A DNA stretch of 64,000 nt from Streptomyces albicerus (GCF_008905045.1 NZ_VWMY01000048.1:1-64000); one strand, 5' to 3'. Shown: positions 34,624 to 44,077, numbered from the stretch's first letter. Program-made: numbers and translations. Notes: generated by a model not told the origin, from the sequence alone.

Positions 34624-35568
34624 TCACAGTCTGCGGCGCGCGGAGGCGATGGGCACGGGGGCCACTCCTTCGACGACCGTGTTGCTGAGGGTGCCCAGGC
34701 CCTGGGCCGTGATGGTGACGGTGTCGCCGGGCTCCAGGGGCGACGGTTCGAACACCCGGTGGCGGCCCCAGAGTTCGGCCAGGCATCCGCCGTTGCCGCA
34801 GGTACCGGAGCCCAGGACGTCGCCCGGGCGGACCCAGGTACCTCGTGAGGCGTAGGCGACCATCTCCTCGAACGTCCAGGCCATGTTGGCGAGGGTGTCC
34901 TGGCCGACCCTCTCGCCGTTGACGTCCACCGTGAGTTTGAGGTCCAGGAAGCCGTCGGCGTCACGGTAGGGCTCGAGTTCCTCAGCGGTGACCAGCCACG
35001 GGCCGAGGGTGGTGGCGGTGTCCTTGCCCTTGGCCGGGCCGAGTTTGACCCTCATCTCCTGGCCTTGCAGGTCGCGGGCGGACCAGTCGTTGAGGACGGT
35101 GTAGCCGATGATGTGGTCCCGTGCCTGCTCGGGAGTCAGGTCCCGCCCGGCTCGTCCGACGACGGCGGCCACTTCGAGTTCGAAGTCGAAGCGTCGGCAG
35201 CCAGGCGGCATGGGGACGTCGTCGAAGGCACCGATCATCGCGTACGGGTTGGTGAAGTAGAACGCGGGCCGGGCGAACCACTCCTCGGGCACGGTGTCGC
35301 CGTATCCCTCCGCGACGCCCGCGACATGGCCCTCGAATGTCATGAAGTCCCGTACGGTCGGCGGCTGGATCGGCGGCAGCAGCCGGACCTCGGCGAGGGA
35401 GAGGGGCCGCGATCTGGTCAGGGCCCGGGCGCCGGCGGCCCGCAGGTCGCTCTCGCCGGCCTCGATAAGTTCCAGCAGGCCGGCGCCGTGGTCGAAGGGA
35501 TGGGCCCGGTCGTCGATGACGACTCCGGAGTGCTGCTGCCCGTCGTGGAGGAAGGTCGCGTACTTCAT
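34624..35568 (-). CDS. Fumarylacetoacetate hydrolase family protein
   Basis: 314 residues from ATG at 35568 (ATGA overlap with the MFS stop). FAH fold: VRDFMTFEGHVAGVAEGYG, YFTNPYAMIGAFDDVPMP, DFELEVAAVVGRAGRD with the metal-binding Glu residues, GYTVLNDWSARDLQGQEM, GKDTATTLGPWLVT and GTCGNGGCLAELWGR. Members hydrolyse or isomerise C-C bonds in beta-diketo acids from aromatic or sugar-acid breakdown. Last gene of the TetR-controlled operon, after the transporter and MBL genes. Confidence 0.92.
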   Translation of the reverse strand: MKYATFLHDGQQHSGVVIDDRAHPFDHGAGLLELIEAGESDLRAAGARALTRSRPLSLAEVRLLPPIQPPTVRDFMTFEGHVAGVAEGYGDTVPEEWFARPAFYFTNPYAMIGAFDDVPMPPGCRRFDFELEVAAVVGRAGRDLTPEQARDHIIGYTVLNDWSARDLQGQEMRVKLGPAKGKDTATTLGPWLVTAEELEPYRDADGFLDLKLTVDVNGERVGQDTLANMAWTFEEMVAYASRGTWVRPGDVLGSGTCGNGGCLAELWGRHRVFEPSPLEPGDTVTITAQGLGTLSNTVVEGVAPVPIASARRRL

Positions 35569-37178
35569 GCCCGGGTCCCCTCGGGCTCGATGACCGGTGC
35601 TTCGGTCTTCTCGGGAGCGCCGCTGCCACCGGTCCGGACGCCCAGGAAGACGGCGGCGATCGCGGCGGCGACCACGCAGGCGATCGCGGTGAGGACGAGT
35701 CCGTTGTTGTAGCCGTCGGCGAGAGCGCGTTCGGTGAGCGGGGCGAGTTTGGCGCTGAGCGGGCCGAGTTCGGCGGTGTGCAGGGCGAGGGGTCCGCCCG
35801 CGTCGAGTACGGCGGTGGCGGTGCCGTGTTCGGCGGGTGTGAGTCCCGCGTCGGCCAGGCTGCCCGTCAGCTGGCTGGTGGCCATGCCGAGGGCGACGGC
35901 GCCGACAATGGCCGGGCCGAGGGTCTGGCCGAGGTCGCGGACCAGGCTGGTGGTGGCACTGGCCATGCCGGTGAGGCTGGGTGGTACGACGTTGACGGCG
36001 GCAGCGGTGATCGCGGCGACGACCAGGCCGAAGCCGACGCCGTTGAGAACCAGCGGGCCGAGCAGCGGCACCAGGCCGCTCTCGTGGATCGGCACCGCGC
36101 GCAGCCACAACTGTGCGGCGGCCAGCGCCGTGAAACCGGTGACGAGCATCGGGCCGGGGCCGACCCTGTGCAGCAGCCGGACCAGAAGCGGCCAGATGAA
36201 CGGAGTGATGCCCTGGATCACCAGGAAGGGCACCGCGGCCTCCAGCGGACTCTTGTGCTGGATCACGCCGAGCCGGATGCTCAGGTCGTATGCCCCGCCC
36301 AGGAAGCCGAACATGCCGATGACCGCCATCGCGGCCGAGGCGGCGAAGGCCGGGATGCGGAAGAGCTCCAGGCGCAGCATCGGCGAGGCACTGCGGTTCT
36401 CGGCCCGGACGAAGGCAGCGAGCAGTACGGCCGCGGCGACGAAGGAGAAGACGACGGGAGCCGAGCCCCAGCCGTCCGAAGGGCCCTGGATGATGCCGTA
36501 CAGCAGGGCCAGCAGCGACAGCGCGATGGTGATCTGTCCCGGCCAGTCCAGGGAGCGGCCCTCGGGGGCGCTGGACTCGCCGGTCAGCAGCCACGCCGCT
36601 GCCGCCACCCCGAGCGCGAGCAGCCCGGTGACGGCGAACGCCCAGCGGAAGGAGGCGTGTTCGACGATGCCGCCGGAGAGCAGCGGGGCGATGAACGCGC
36701 CGAGGGACAGCGCGGTGGTCCACGAGGCAAGGGCGCGGGCCCGGGCGGCAGGCGTCGGCGTACTCGCGATGATCACGGCCAGCGAGGCGGGGAAGAGGGC
36801 CGCGGCGCCGATGCCCGAGAGGGCCTGACCGGCGATCAGCTGGCCCGCGGTGTCGGAGGTCGCGGAGACCGCGTAGCCGACGGCGGCCAGCAGCGCGCCG
36901 CCCACCAGCAGTTTCTTACGTCCGTACAGGTCACCGAGGACGCCGAAGGTGAGCGCGAGCACGGCGGCCGGGACGAGGAACGCGTCGCTGATCCAGGTCA
37001 GTTCGGCGCCGGACGCCTGAAGTGAGCGCTGCATGACACCGTTGATCGCGGCGGGCAGCACCAGGCCGATCTGGGCCAGGCAGACCGCGAGGCAGCCGGC
37101 GATGATCGTTGCGGTGTGCCGGGGCGGCGGCGCGTCGGATGGAGCGGCGGGTGGGTCATAGGCGGGGCTGGAGACCAT
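35565..37178 (-). CDS. MFS transporter, DHA2 type (14 helices)
   Basis: 537 residues with 14 predicted membrane helices. The inter-helix 2-3 loop FGVLGDLYGRKKLLVGG and the helix-5 region GQALSGIGAAALFPASLAVI are typical of the EmrB/QacA drug-proton antiporter family. It may export a toxic substrate or intermediate of the FAH/MBL pathway, or simply confer resistance. It lies 54 bases after the MBL gene and overlaps the FAH gene. Confidence 0.92.
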   Translation of the reverse strand: MVSSPAYDPPAAPSDAPPPRHTATIIAGCLAVCLAQIGLVLPAAINGVMQRSLQASGAELTWISDAFLVPAAVLALTFGVLGDLYGRKKLLVGGALLAAVGYAVSATSDTAGQLIAGQALSGIGAAALFPASLAVIIASTPTPAARARALASWTTALSLGAFIAPLLSGGIVEHASFRWAFAVTGLLALGVAAAAWLLTGESSAPEGRSLDWPGQITIALSLLALLYGIIQGPSDGWGSAPVVFSFVAAAVLLAAFVRAENRSASPMLRLELFRIPAFAASAAMAVIGMFGFLGGAYDLSIRLGVIQHKSPLEAAVPFLVIQGITPFIWPLLVRLLHRVGPGPMLVTGFTALAAAQLWLRAVPIHESGLVPLLGPLVLNGVGFGLVVAAITAAAVNVVPPSLTGMASATTSLVRDLGQTLGPAIVGAVALGMATSQLTGSLADAGLTPAEHGTATAVLDAGGPLALHTAELGPLSAKLAPLTERALADGYNNGLVLTAIACVVAAAIAAVFLGVRTGGSGAPEKTEAPVIEPEGTRA

Positions 37179-37232
37179 GTCTCCTCCTTGGAGTGGCCAG
37201 GGTAGCGGGCGGTCCGGGGAATGACCGGCGGC

Positions 37233-38180
37233 TCAGAAACCGGGGTGGGAACAGGCGAGCTGGGCCATGCGGCCGAACAGGCCTGGACCGTCGAGCGGGG
37301 GCAGGGAGGGGTCGAGCTCCCGGTAGACGGTGTGCACGTTGACGGCGAGCCGTTCGCTCTCGTCCAGGTCGGCGAAGCGCCCGAGGCGGATGTCGTGTGC
37401 GGCGTCCATGACCGGCATTCCGGCGGTGAACCGGGCGGTGGCCTGCTCATGGACGTACTCGAGGTAGTCGCGGATGTCCCGGACCGCCTTCTTGGTGGTG
37501 ACCGGTCCGTGTCCGGGCACGATGGTGTCGGCGTCGAGCCCGAGGAGCAGATCACAGGCGGCGAGCCAGTTGGCGAACGGCCCGTGCCATACGACGGGGG
37601 TGGCGCCGGCGAACACGATGTCGCCGGTGTAGACGACACGGTCCCGTGGCACGTGGACGATCGTGTCGCCGGCGCTGTGTGCGGGGCCCACGTCGATCAG
37701 GCGGACTTCCGTGCCGCCGACGTCCAGCCCCAGTTCGCCGTCGAAGACCCGGCCCGGCAGGACGGGTTCGATGCCGGCGTAGTCGAAGGCGCCGAAGATC
37801 CGGCGGGCGAAGCGCCCGGTGAGGCCCGGGGCGACGGTCAGCTGCCGCATCTCGGCCGGGCCCACCTGCCGCATGTCGGCCAGTGAGCCGCGGGCCGCGA
37901 CGATCTCGGCTTGGGCCACGAGCTGGTTGCCGAACCAATGGTCGCCGTTGCCATGGGTGTTGACCACGGTCTCGATGGGCGCGGCGGCGGTCACGGGAGC
38001 CAACGCGTCGAGCATCTCTGCGGTCAGCCGCAGGTCGTAGAGGGTGTCGACGAGCAGGGACGCGCCCCGGCCGACGACCAGCCCGGCGTTGCTCATGCCC
38101 CAGCCGGCCCGGCTCGCGAGCCAGGCATGACAGCCGTCACCGACCTCCACACGGCCCGCCGACGGGATTACGGAAGCCAC
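37233..38180 (-). CDS. MBL-fold metallo-hydrolase
   Basis: 315 residues from GTG at 38180 with AGGAGG close upstream; a longer ORF would run into the operator. Metallo-beta-lactamase fold: VVNTHGNGDHWFGN (about 73-85), in which the second His of the usual HxHxDH is Asn, GPAHSAGDTIVHVP, VVYTGDIVF and IVPGHGPVT. This HxNxDH variant is known in a subgroup of MBL hydrolases, so one metal site is probably modified. A C-terminal helical extension follows. First gene of the operon, divergent from TetR. Confidence 0.9.
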   Translation of the reverse strand: MASVIPSAGRVEVGDGCHAWLASRAGWGMSNAGLVVGRGASLLVDTLYDLRLTAEMLDALAPVTAAAPIETVVNTHGNGDHWFGNQLVAQAEIVAARGSLADMRQVGPAEMRQLTVAPGLTGRFARRIFGAFDYAGIEPVLPGRVFDGELGLDVGGTEVRLIDVGPAHSAGDTIVHVPRDRVVYTGDIVFAGATPVVWHGPFANWLAACDLLLGLDADTIVPGHGPVTTKKAVRDIRDYLEYVHEQATARFTAGMPVMDAAHDIRLGRFADLDESERLAVNVHTVYRELDPSLPPLDGPGLFGRMAQLACSHPGF

Positions 38181-38230
38181 GCTGCCTCCTGTCCGTGCCC
38201 CGCGAAAAACACGAGACGTCAATCCATCGA

Positions 38231-38244
38231 TGGACTGGAGTCCA
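38231..38244. promoter_or_regulatory. TetR operator, distal copy
   Basis: TGGACTGGAGTCCA is a perfect 14-base palindrome (six-base arms around GG) in the divergent MBL/TetR region, 51 bases upstream of the MBL start. A CCATCGATGG palindrome overlaps its left edge (38224-38233). The motif recurs next to the TetR start. Confidence 0.78.
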
Positions 38245-38305
38245 CCAATGGTCTGGAATCTAGATCCGACTCCTCGAAGAGGTCAAGAGGCGTGCAGCGC
38301 TGTGC

Positions 38306-38319
38306 TGTACTGGAGTCCA
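38306..38319. promoter_or_regulatory. TetR operator, copy at the TetR start codon
   Basis: TGTACTGGAGTCCA matches the distal operator at 13 of 14 bases and ends on the A of the TetR start codon. The only ribosome-site-like GGAG is inside this element, three bases from ATG, so repressor and ribosome would compete for the same bases. Confidence 0.75.
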
Positions 38320-38951
38320 TGAAGATCCCGGACGCAGGAGCGGCTCCCCCGCCCGAGGCACCGGCCCCCGGGCGTCGCGAGCGCAAGCGCCGCCAGATCC
38401 GCGATCAGCTGTACGAAGCGGCAGTGGGACTGTTCGTCGACCAGGGCTACGAGGCGACGACCATGGACCAGATCGCGGATGCCGCCGATGTCGCCCGGGC
38501 CACCGTCTTCAACCACTTCTCGCAGAAGGTCGGCTTCCTGGAGGAGTGGGGCGCCCGCCGCCGGGCGCGGGTCGCGGCCATCCTCGGCCAGGAGCACGCG
38601 GAGGACCTGCCGGTCGATGAGCGGCTCAGGCGCTATCTGCGGGAGATGGCCGAACTCAACGTCGCCTCCCGCGCGGAGACCACCGTCCTGATGGACGCCT
38701 CCGCGCGGTTCGGCCGGCTGCTGCAGGATCCGTCACTCGAGATCGAACTCACGAAGATCGTCGAAGAGGGGCAGCGGCGCGGCGAGATCCGGCGGACGGT
38801 CGACTCCGCCCAGGCCGGCGCCCTGCTCGCGGCCTGCTACTTCTCCTCCGTACTGCGCTGGATCCGGGAGGAGCCGCCGCCCTTCGACCTGCTCCTCAGC
38901 CTCGAAGCCACGCTCGACATCGTTCTGCGGGGCCTGCTCACCTCCGGATGA
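38319..38951 (+). CDS. TetR family transcriptional regulator
   Basis: 210 residues. A proline-rich lead precedes the HTH (about 24-66): RDQLYEAAVGLFVDQGYEATTMDQIADAADVARATVFNHF (recognition helix in the second half, split here by description). The C-terminal helical domain for ligand and dimer is typical. Divergent from the MBL-MFS-FAH operon, with two near-identical palindromes between, so it should repress both itself and that operon until an unknown ligand binds. Confidence 0.92.
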   Translation: MKIPDAGAAPPPEAPAPGRRERKRRQIRDQLYEAAVGLFVDQGYEATTMDQIADAADVARATVFNHFSQKVGFLEEWGARRRARVAAILGQEHAEDLPVDERLRRYLREMAELNVASRAETTVLMDASARFGRLLQDPSLEIELTKIVEEGQRRGEIRRTVDSAQAGALLAACYFSSVLRWIREEPPPFDLLLSLEATLDIVLRGLLTSG

Positions 38952-39272
38952 GCGGCACGGGCGCGATACGGCCGCACCCCGCGGTGAGAGCGGGTTTGGC
39001 GACCCTCGACGGCAACACCAAGGTGCGCGGCAACGGCATTGCCGGTGGTCAGCGACTCGGCCCGTGGCGTGCCGTGGTGTTGGCCGTCTTCAGCAACGGC
39101 AGCGGCACCGTCCCCTACACCACCCGCGGCACCGGTGACCACACCCTCCGCACCGGCTCCCGCGCGTACACCGTGGGCGCCAACGAGAACGGCACCCGCC
39201 GGCAGGCCGGCTGCTCCCGCGCCGGATGCAACCGCGCCTGACCCGATGCCGCCGGTACAGCGACTCGTGCAC
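38952..39272 (+). other. Gap with an unassigned open frame
   Basis: The plus frame stays open to TGA at 39239-39241 and contains VPYTTRGTGDHTLRTGSRAYTVGAN, which recalls a carbohydrate-binding or C-terminal beta-domain of secreted glycosidases. No ribosome site is present and the upstream part is not convincing. It may be the tail of a lost glycosidase gene adjoining the broken GH95 gene. Confidence 0.3.
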
Positions 39273-41323
39273 TCAGTCGAGTGTGACGGTCTGTCCGGCC
39301 ACGAGTTCCACCGCGCGCTCGTGCCGGGTGCCGTCGCGGCCGGTCCAGCGGACCTCGGCGCAGGTGTCGGCCAGGGCCTCGACCGTGGCCGACACCACCG
39401 AACCGCCGGACCAGACCAGTTCTGCGACGCGGAGCGCGCCGCGCGTCCGCAGACCGGTCACCCGCCCGTCGGGCCAGCGTGGAGGCAGGGCTGGCAACAA
39501 CTCGACCACCGGCACACCGTCCCCGTCCACGGTATGGCTCTGCACCAGCATCTCCGCGATCGCCGCCGTCACACCGAAGTTGCCGTCGATCTGGAACGGC
39601 GGGTGCGCACACAGCATCGACCGGTACACCCCGCCACCGCCGTTGAACGGATCGCCGTCCGGATCGGGGCCGACCGGGCGCAGGTACTCGTCGAGCAGGC
39701 GGTGCGCCGACGCGCCGTCACCCAGGCGCGCCCACAGGCCGATCTTCCACGCGATCGACCAGCCGGTCCCACCTTCGCCCCGCCCCTCCAGCGACCGGCG
39801 AGCCGCCTCCTGCAGCGCCGGGCCGACCAGCGACCGGCCTGGGTAGAGACCGATCAGGTGGGAGAGGTGACGGTGGTGGGGCTCGGTCTCCTCCGGTTCG
39901 CCCGGCCACTCCAGGATCCGGCCGTCCGACCCCTCTCTGAGGGGCGCCAGGCGTGACAATGCCTTGCGGACCTCCTCGACCGCCGCGGCGTCCTGGCCGG
40001 TGCGGGCGACGCCGGCGACCTCCAGTTCGCGGTCGGCCTCCAGCACGAAGTCGAAGAGTTCGCGGGCCAGCGTCACATCGGCCGTGCTGCCGGCCACCAC
40101 GCCGGCCGGCCCCTCGTCGGTAAGGAAGTCGTTCTCCGGGCTGGTCGACGGGGACGGGACCAGGTATCCGTGCCCGTCCTCCACCAACAGGTCCAGGACG
40201 AACCGGGCCGCGTCCACACACACCGGGAAGGCGGTCCGCGACAGGAAGTCCACATCGCGCCCGAAGCGCCAGCGTTCGGCCAGGTGCGTCGAGAGCCAGG
40301 CACCGGCCATCGGCCACTGTGCCCACTTCGGCTCGCCCAGGCCCTTGCCGACCGGCACCGCGATCCGCCACAGGTCGGTGTTGTGATGGCAGGTCCAGCC
40401 GCGCGCCCGGTACAGGCCCCGGGCCGCCGCGCGGCCCGCCTCGGCCAGGTCGGCCACCAGGTCCAGGAGCGGTTCGTGGCACTCGGGCAGGGCCGTGGTC
40501 TCGGCCGGCCAGTAGTTCATCTCGACGTTGATGTTCGTCGTGTACTGGCAGTTCCAGGGCGGCGCGATCCGGTCGTTCCAGATGCCCTGGAGGTTGGCCG
40601 CCTGGGTACCCGGACGGGAGGAGGCAGCCAGCAGATAGCGGCCAAGGGCGAAGGCCAGCACGCACAGGCCCTCGTCGACGGCGCCGCCGGCGCGGCGGAC
40701 CAGCCGCTGGTCGGTGGCGACCGCCGACAGGTCCGACTGGCCGTCGGTCGTGCCCAGCCGCAGGCTGACCCGGTCCATCAGGGCGCGGTGCTCGGTGAGG
40801 TGACGGGCGCGCAGAGCGGGCCAGCCCAGCGCGACGGCGTCGGCGAGGTCCGCCGCCGCGTCCCGCAGGCACTCCTCGGCCTCCCGCCTCGGTGGGGTGC
40901 CCCAGCCGGCGAAGCCGGTGCGGATCGCGACGAAAACCGTCACCGCCGACGCACCGCGCACCGCGCACCACGAGCTCCGGGGCCGACACTTCCCCGGTGC
41001 CCCTCATAGCCGCAGCCTCGGTCACGACGCTCGCCGCGTCGCCCTCGACGGACACCTGCAGCAGTGCCGCGGCCCGCATCGAACGCACCCCGTCGTCGGC
41101 GACCTGCGCGGATGTGATCACGCACGCTCTCCAGGAGGCCCTCCGGAACCGCGGGCACGGCGATGTCACCGGGTCCGGACCAGAACGTGTCCTCGTTCAG
41201 GTGGATCCGCTCGACCGGAAACCCGCCGCAGACCATGGCGCCGAGCCTCCCGTTCCCGACAGGCAGCGCCTCCGCCCAGACGTCGGCCGGTTCCGTGTAG
41301 AGCAGCATCAGGTCGTGGTTCAT
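39273..41323 (-). pseudogene. GH95 alpha-L-fucosidase-like glycoside hydrolase, broken by deletion and 7-bp duplication
   Basis: From ATG at 41323 the frame begins as a true GH95 protein: LLYTEPADVWAEALPVGNG, LGAMVCGGFPVERIHLNEDTFW. Near 41120 about 100 residues are missing and the frame changes (DDGVRSMRAAALLQVSV...). A second frame change falls at 40951-40964, where GCACCGC is tandemly duplicated; removing one copy restores reading into VTVFVAIRTGFAG. From there the catalytic barrel is intact (YTTNINVEMNYWPAE, EPHHRHLSHLIGLYPG, FQIDGNFGVTAAIAEML) down to 39273. The family hydrolyses alpha-fucosides or alpha-galactosides. No signal peptide. A weak LacI-like site (TGAGATCGTTTCA, 41397-41409) lies upstream. 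Confidence 0.85.
40951..40964. repeat. 7-bp tandem duplication that frameshifts GH95
   Basis: GCACCGC occurs at 40951-40957 and again at 40958-40964, followed by the near-copy GCACCAC. Loss of one unit would join two reading frames of GH95 without losing any expected residue, so slipped replication is the simplest origin. Confidence 0.75.
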
Positions 41324-41584
41324 GGCTTCCGTGGTGCGTCCCTTCCCTGGCGGCGCACTCGTGCCGGGAGGATCCAGCAGAGGCGGACGGGTCCAATGAG
41401 ATCGTTTCACCTTGAGGTGCTGGTGGGGAGCCTGGCGTGGTGGGGGCTTGATGTGATCGCGCGGCTCGGCCTTCCCCCTTCGCACCAACCGCGTGATGCC
41501 AATGCGCGGGGCGGCGAACGCAGGAGGGCATCGTCGGAGTCTGCTGCGGCAGCTCACGGGTCCCGGAACGCGGTGCCGCCAGGC
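41324..41584. other. Short gap without a gene
   Basis: 261 bases between the start of the GH95 pseudogene and the stop of the kinase gene. Apart from a weak LacI-like motif at 41397-41409, nothing was seen. Confidence 0.4.
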
Positions 41585-42406
41585 CTACGCAGGCTTTCGA
41601 CCCCAGGCGCCGGGCCGCTGGAGCACTGGTGCTGTGGCCGCTGTTGAGTCCTGGGCTTCGCGTTCGGCCTGGGCAGCCGGCTGGACCGTGACGACGAGGT
41701 CGGCGCGGGACCGGCCGCGAGCCACCACCTCGGCGTTGGTCTCATCGCTCCCGTGGGTCCAGGCGACGGCCAGGTCATGCGGCTTGCCGTGCGCCTCGTG
41801 GCGGGCCACGAGGCGTTGGCGTCTGAGGTCGTCGTCGGTGGCCAGGTACCAGGTCTCGTCGAGGAGTGCGGCGACTCGGGGCCAGGAACCCTGGTCCGAC
41901 AGCAGGTAGTTGCCCTCGGTGACGATCAGGGGAATCGCGTGTGGCACCGGCAGGGCAGAGCCGACGGACTCCTCGATGCCGCGGTCGAAGTCGGGTGCGT
42001 ACACGACTGGTTCGGCACGGGAGCGGAGCCGCCTCAGCAGGTGAACGTAGCCGTCGGCGTCGAAGGTGTCCCAGGCGCCCTTGCGGTCGTGGCGCCCCAG
42101 GGCGCGGAGCGCGGCGTTGGACAGATGGAAGCCGTCCATCGGGACCAGAGCGGCGGTCTCCGGCCCCAGTGCCTCGACCAGCTGCCTGGCCAGGGTCGAC
42201 TTGCCTGCGCCCGGTGCGCCGGTGATGCCGATGATCCGCCGCCCACCCCGGCCGGCGAGGGTGCGGGCACGCTCGGCGAGCTCGGCGATGGACGCACGGA
42301 CGACTGCAGGCATGGAACCGGGTTCGGCGGAAACCGCGGATTCGCCGATGCGGACGCACGGCGAGGGCGCGACGTCGGCAGGGCCTTCTTGGGCAGCAGT
42401 CATCAT
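41585..42406 (-). CDS. P-loop kinase of the nucleoside/phosphoribulokinase family
   Basis: 273 residues from the first of two adjacent ATGs (42406), with GAAGG just upstream. Walker A IIGITGAPGAGKSTLARQLVEAL at about 57-79, DGFHLSNAALRALGRHDRKG with the acceptor-site residues, FDADGYVHLLRRLRS, YAPDFDRGIEESVGSA and IVTEGNYLLSDQGSWPRV. The fold is the uridine-kinase/PRK type. Members of this branch often sit next to sugar or polyol ABC operons and are thought to phosphorylate sugars rather than nucleosides. Divergent from the polyol-type transporter operon, it probably phosphorylates the ketose made by the dehydrogenase there. Confidence 0.88.
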   Translation of the reverse strand: MMTAAQEGPADVAPSPCVRIGESAVSAEPGSMPAVVRASIAELAERARTLAGRGGRRIIGITGAPGAGKSTLARQLVEALGPETAALVPMDGFHLSNAALRALGRHDRKGAWDTFDADGYVHLLRRLRSRAEPVVYAPDFDRGIEESVGSALPVPHAIPLIVTEGNYLLSDQGSWPRVAALLDETWYLATDDDLRRQRLVARHEAHGKPHDLAVAWTHGSDETNAEVVARGRSRADLVVTVQPAAQAEREAQDSTAATAPVLQRPGAWGRKPA

Positions 42407-42727
42407 CCGGCCTTCGCGGGAGCAGGGGTGCGCAGGCGCAGACCGGTTCCTGCCTGCGCCTTCGTCAGGGCGGCCCAACCATAGAGTCAGGAAAAATATC
42501 TCGCAAGATGTGTTAACAAAAGCGCAGTCTCCTGCTAATAATTCCGCCATCGATATCGCGCCCACACCCCAGGGCTGCGTCCAAACCCCGCCTCCCCTCC
42601 CCCGCCGAGCCTCAGTCGAGGTCCCGGCGGACCCCCGATGAGCGGCTGCTCCCGACGAGCGGCACCGCCGTGGGAGCTCCCTACGCCGTTTCCCGACCCA
42701 CCACCCGCACGAGAGGTCTCCAGTCAC
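42407..42727. promoter_or_regulatory. Divergent AT-rich promoter and operator region
   Basis: 321 bases between the kinase and transporter operons. A strongly AT-rich core at about 42490-42545 carries ATCT-CGCA-AGAT (42498-42509) and the palindrome TGTTAACA (42511-42518), likely sites for the DeoR regulator encoded at the operon end. The remaining bases are GC-rich and empty apart from the ribosome site before 42728. Confidence 0.5.
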
Positions 42728-44077
42728 ATGCGATCGACCAGATACGCCCTCATGGCCGGCGCCGCCGCCACCGCCCTCCTCGCCACCGCCTGTTCCGGAG
42801 CCGGAGCCGGCGGGTCCTCGGGCGGTGGCAAGAGCATCAACGTGCTGATGGTCGGCAACCCGCAGATGGAGGACATCGCGAAGCTGACCAAGGGCAGCTT
42901 CACCAAGGACACCGGTATCAAGGTCAACTTCACGATCCTTCCCGAGAACGAGCTGCGCGACAAAGTCACCCAGGACATCGCCACCCAGGCCGGCCAGTAC
43001 GACGTCGCCACCATCGGCGCCTACGAGGTGCCCATCTGGGAGAAGAACGGCTGGCTGCACGAGCTCGGCTCCTACGCCGACAAGGACACGAGCTTCGACA
43101 AGGCCGACCTGCTCAAGCCGATGGTGCAGTCGCTCACCGGCTCGGACGGCAAGCTCTACGCCCTGCCGTTCTACGGCGAGTCCTCCATGCTCATGTACAA
43201 CAAGGACGTCATGAAGGCGAAGGGCATCACGGTGCCCGAGCGGCCGACCTGGCAGCAGATCGCCGACATCGCGGCCAAGGTCGACGGCGCCGAGCCCGGC
43301 ATGAAGGGCATCTGCCTGCGCGGTCTGGCCGGCTGGGGCGAGCTGGGCGCACCGCTGACGTCCATGGTCAACACCTTCGGTGGCACCTGGTTCACCAAGG
43401 ACTGGAAGGCCCAGGTCAACAGCGGGGGCTTCAAGAAGGCCACCGACTTCTACGTCGATCTGGTCCGCAAGCACGGTGAGGCCGGCGCCCCGCAGGCCGG
43501 GTTCACCGAGTGCCTGAACGCGATGAGCCAGAAGAAGGTCGCGATGTGGTACGACGCGACCAGCGCGGCGGGGTCGCTGGAGGACGCCAAGTCCAGCAAG
43601 ATCGCCGGCAAGGTCGGTTACGCCTACGCCCCGACCGTGGAGACGGACAGCAGTGGCTGGCTGTGGGCCTGGTCGTGGGCCATGCCGAAGACCACGAAGA
43701 ACGCCGACGCGGCCTCGCAGTTCATGCTCTGGGCGTCCAGCAAGAAGTACGAGAAGCTCGTCGGCGAGAAGCTCGGCTGGTCGCGCGTCCCGGCCGGCAA
43801 GCGGGCCAGCACCTACGAGATCCCCGAGTACCAGAAGGCCGCCGGGTCGTTCGGCGACATCACCCTGAAGTCCATCGAGGGAGCCGACCCGGCCAACCCC
43901 GGCGTCCAGCCCAGGCCGACCGTGGGCATCCAGTACGTGGCCATCCCCGAGTTCCAGGACCTGGGCACCAAGGTCACCCAGGAGATCTCCGCCGCCATCG
44001 CCGGCAAGACCAGCGTGGACAAGGCGCTCAACGACGGCCAGAAGCTCGCCGAGGAAGTCGCCAAGAACTACCAGTGA
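42728..44077 (+). CDS. Polyol-type sugar ABC transporter substrate-binding lipoprotein
   Basis: 449 residues from ATG at 42728 with GAGAGG upstream. Sec lipoprotein signal with lipobox LLATAC (Cys about 22). Mature part: VLMVGNPQMEDIAKLT, FTKDTGIKVNFTILPENELR, DVATIGAYEVPIWEKNGWL, GKLYALPFYGESSMLMYNKD. This pattern is close to sorbitol/mannitol-type binding proteins (SmoE/MtlE). It would deliver a sugar alcohol to the permeases that follow, 87 bases downstream. Confidence 0.9.
   Translation: MRSTRYALMAGAAATALLATACSGAGAGGSSGGGKSINVLMVGNPQMEDIAKLTKGSFTKDTGIKVNFTILPENELRDKVTQDIATQAGQYDVATIGAYEVPIWEKNGWLHELGSYADKDTSFDKADLLKPMVQSLTGSDGKLYALPFYGESSMLMYNKDVMKAKGITVPERPTWQQIADIAAKVDGAEPGMKGICLRGLAGWGELGAPLTSMVNTFGGTWFTKDWKAQVNSGGFKKATDFYVDLVRKHGEAGAPQAGFTECLNAMSQKKVAMWYDATSAAGSLEDAKSSKIAGKVGYAYAPTVETDSSGWLWAWSWAMPKTTKNADAASQFMLWASSKKYEKLVGEKLGWSRVPAGKRASTYEIPEYQKAAGSFGDITLKSIEGADPANPGVQPRPTVGIQYVAIPEFQDLGTKVTQEISAAIAGKTSVDKALNDGQKLAEEVAKNYQ

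Noticed and set aside
38948..39241. 97-residue open frame after TetR
   Set aside because: No ribosome site of its own and only a short beta-domain-like stretch; kept as an unassigned gap, not as a gene.
40951..40971. Three GCACCGC-like units as a regulatory repeat
   Set aside because: They lie inside the GH95 coding sequence and one unit exactly explains a frameshift, so slippage is the better reading.
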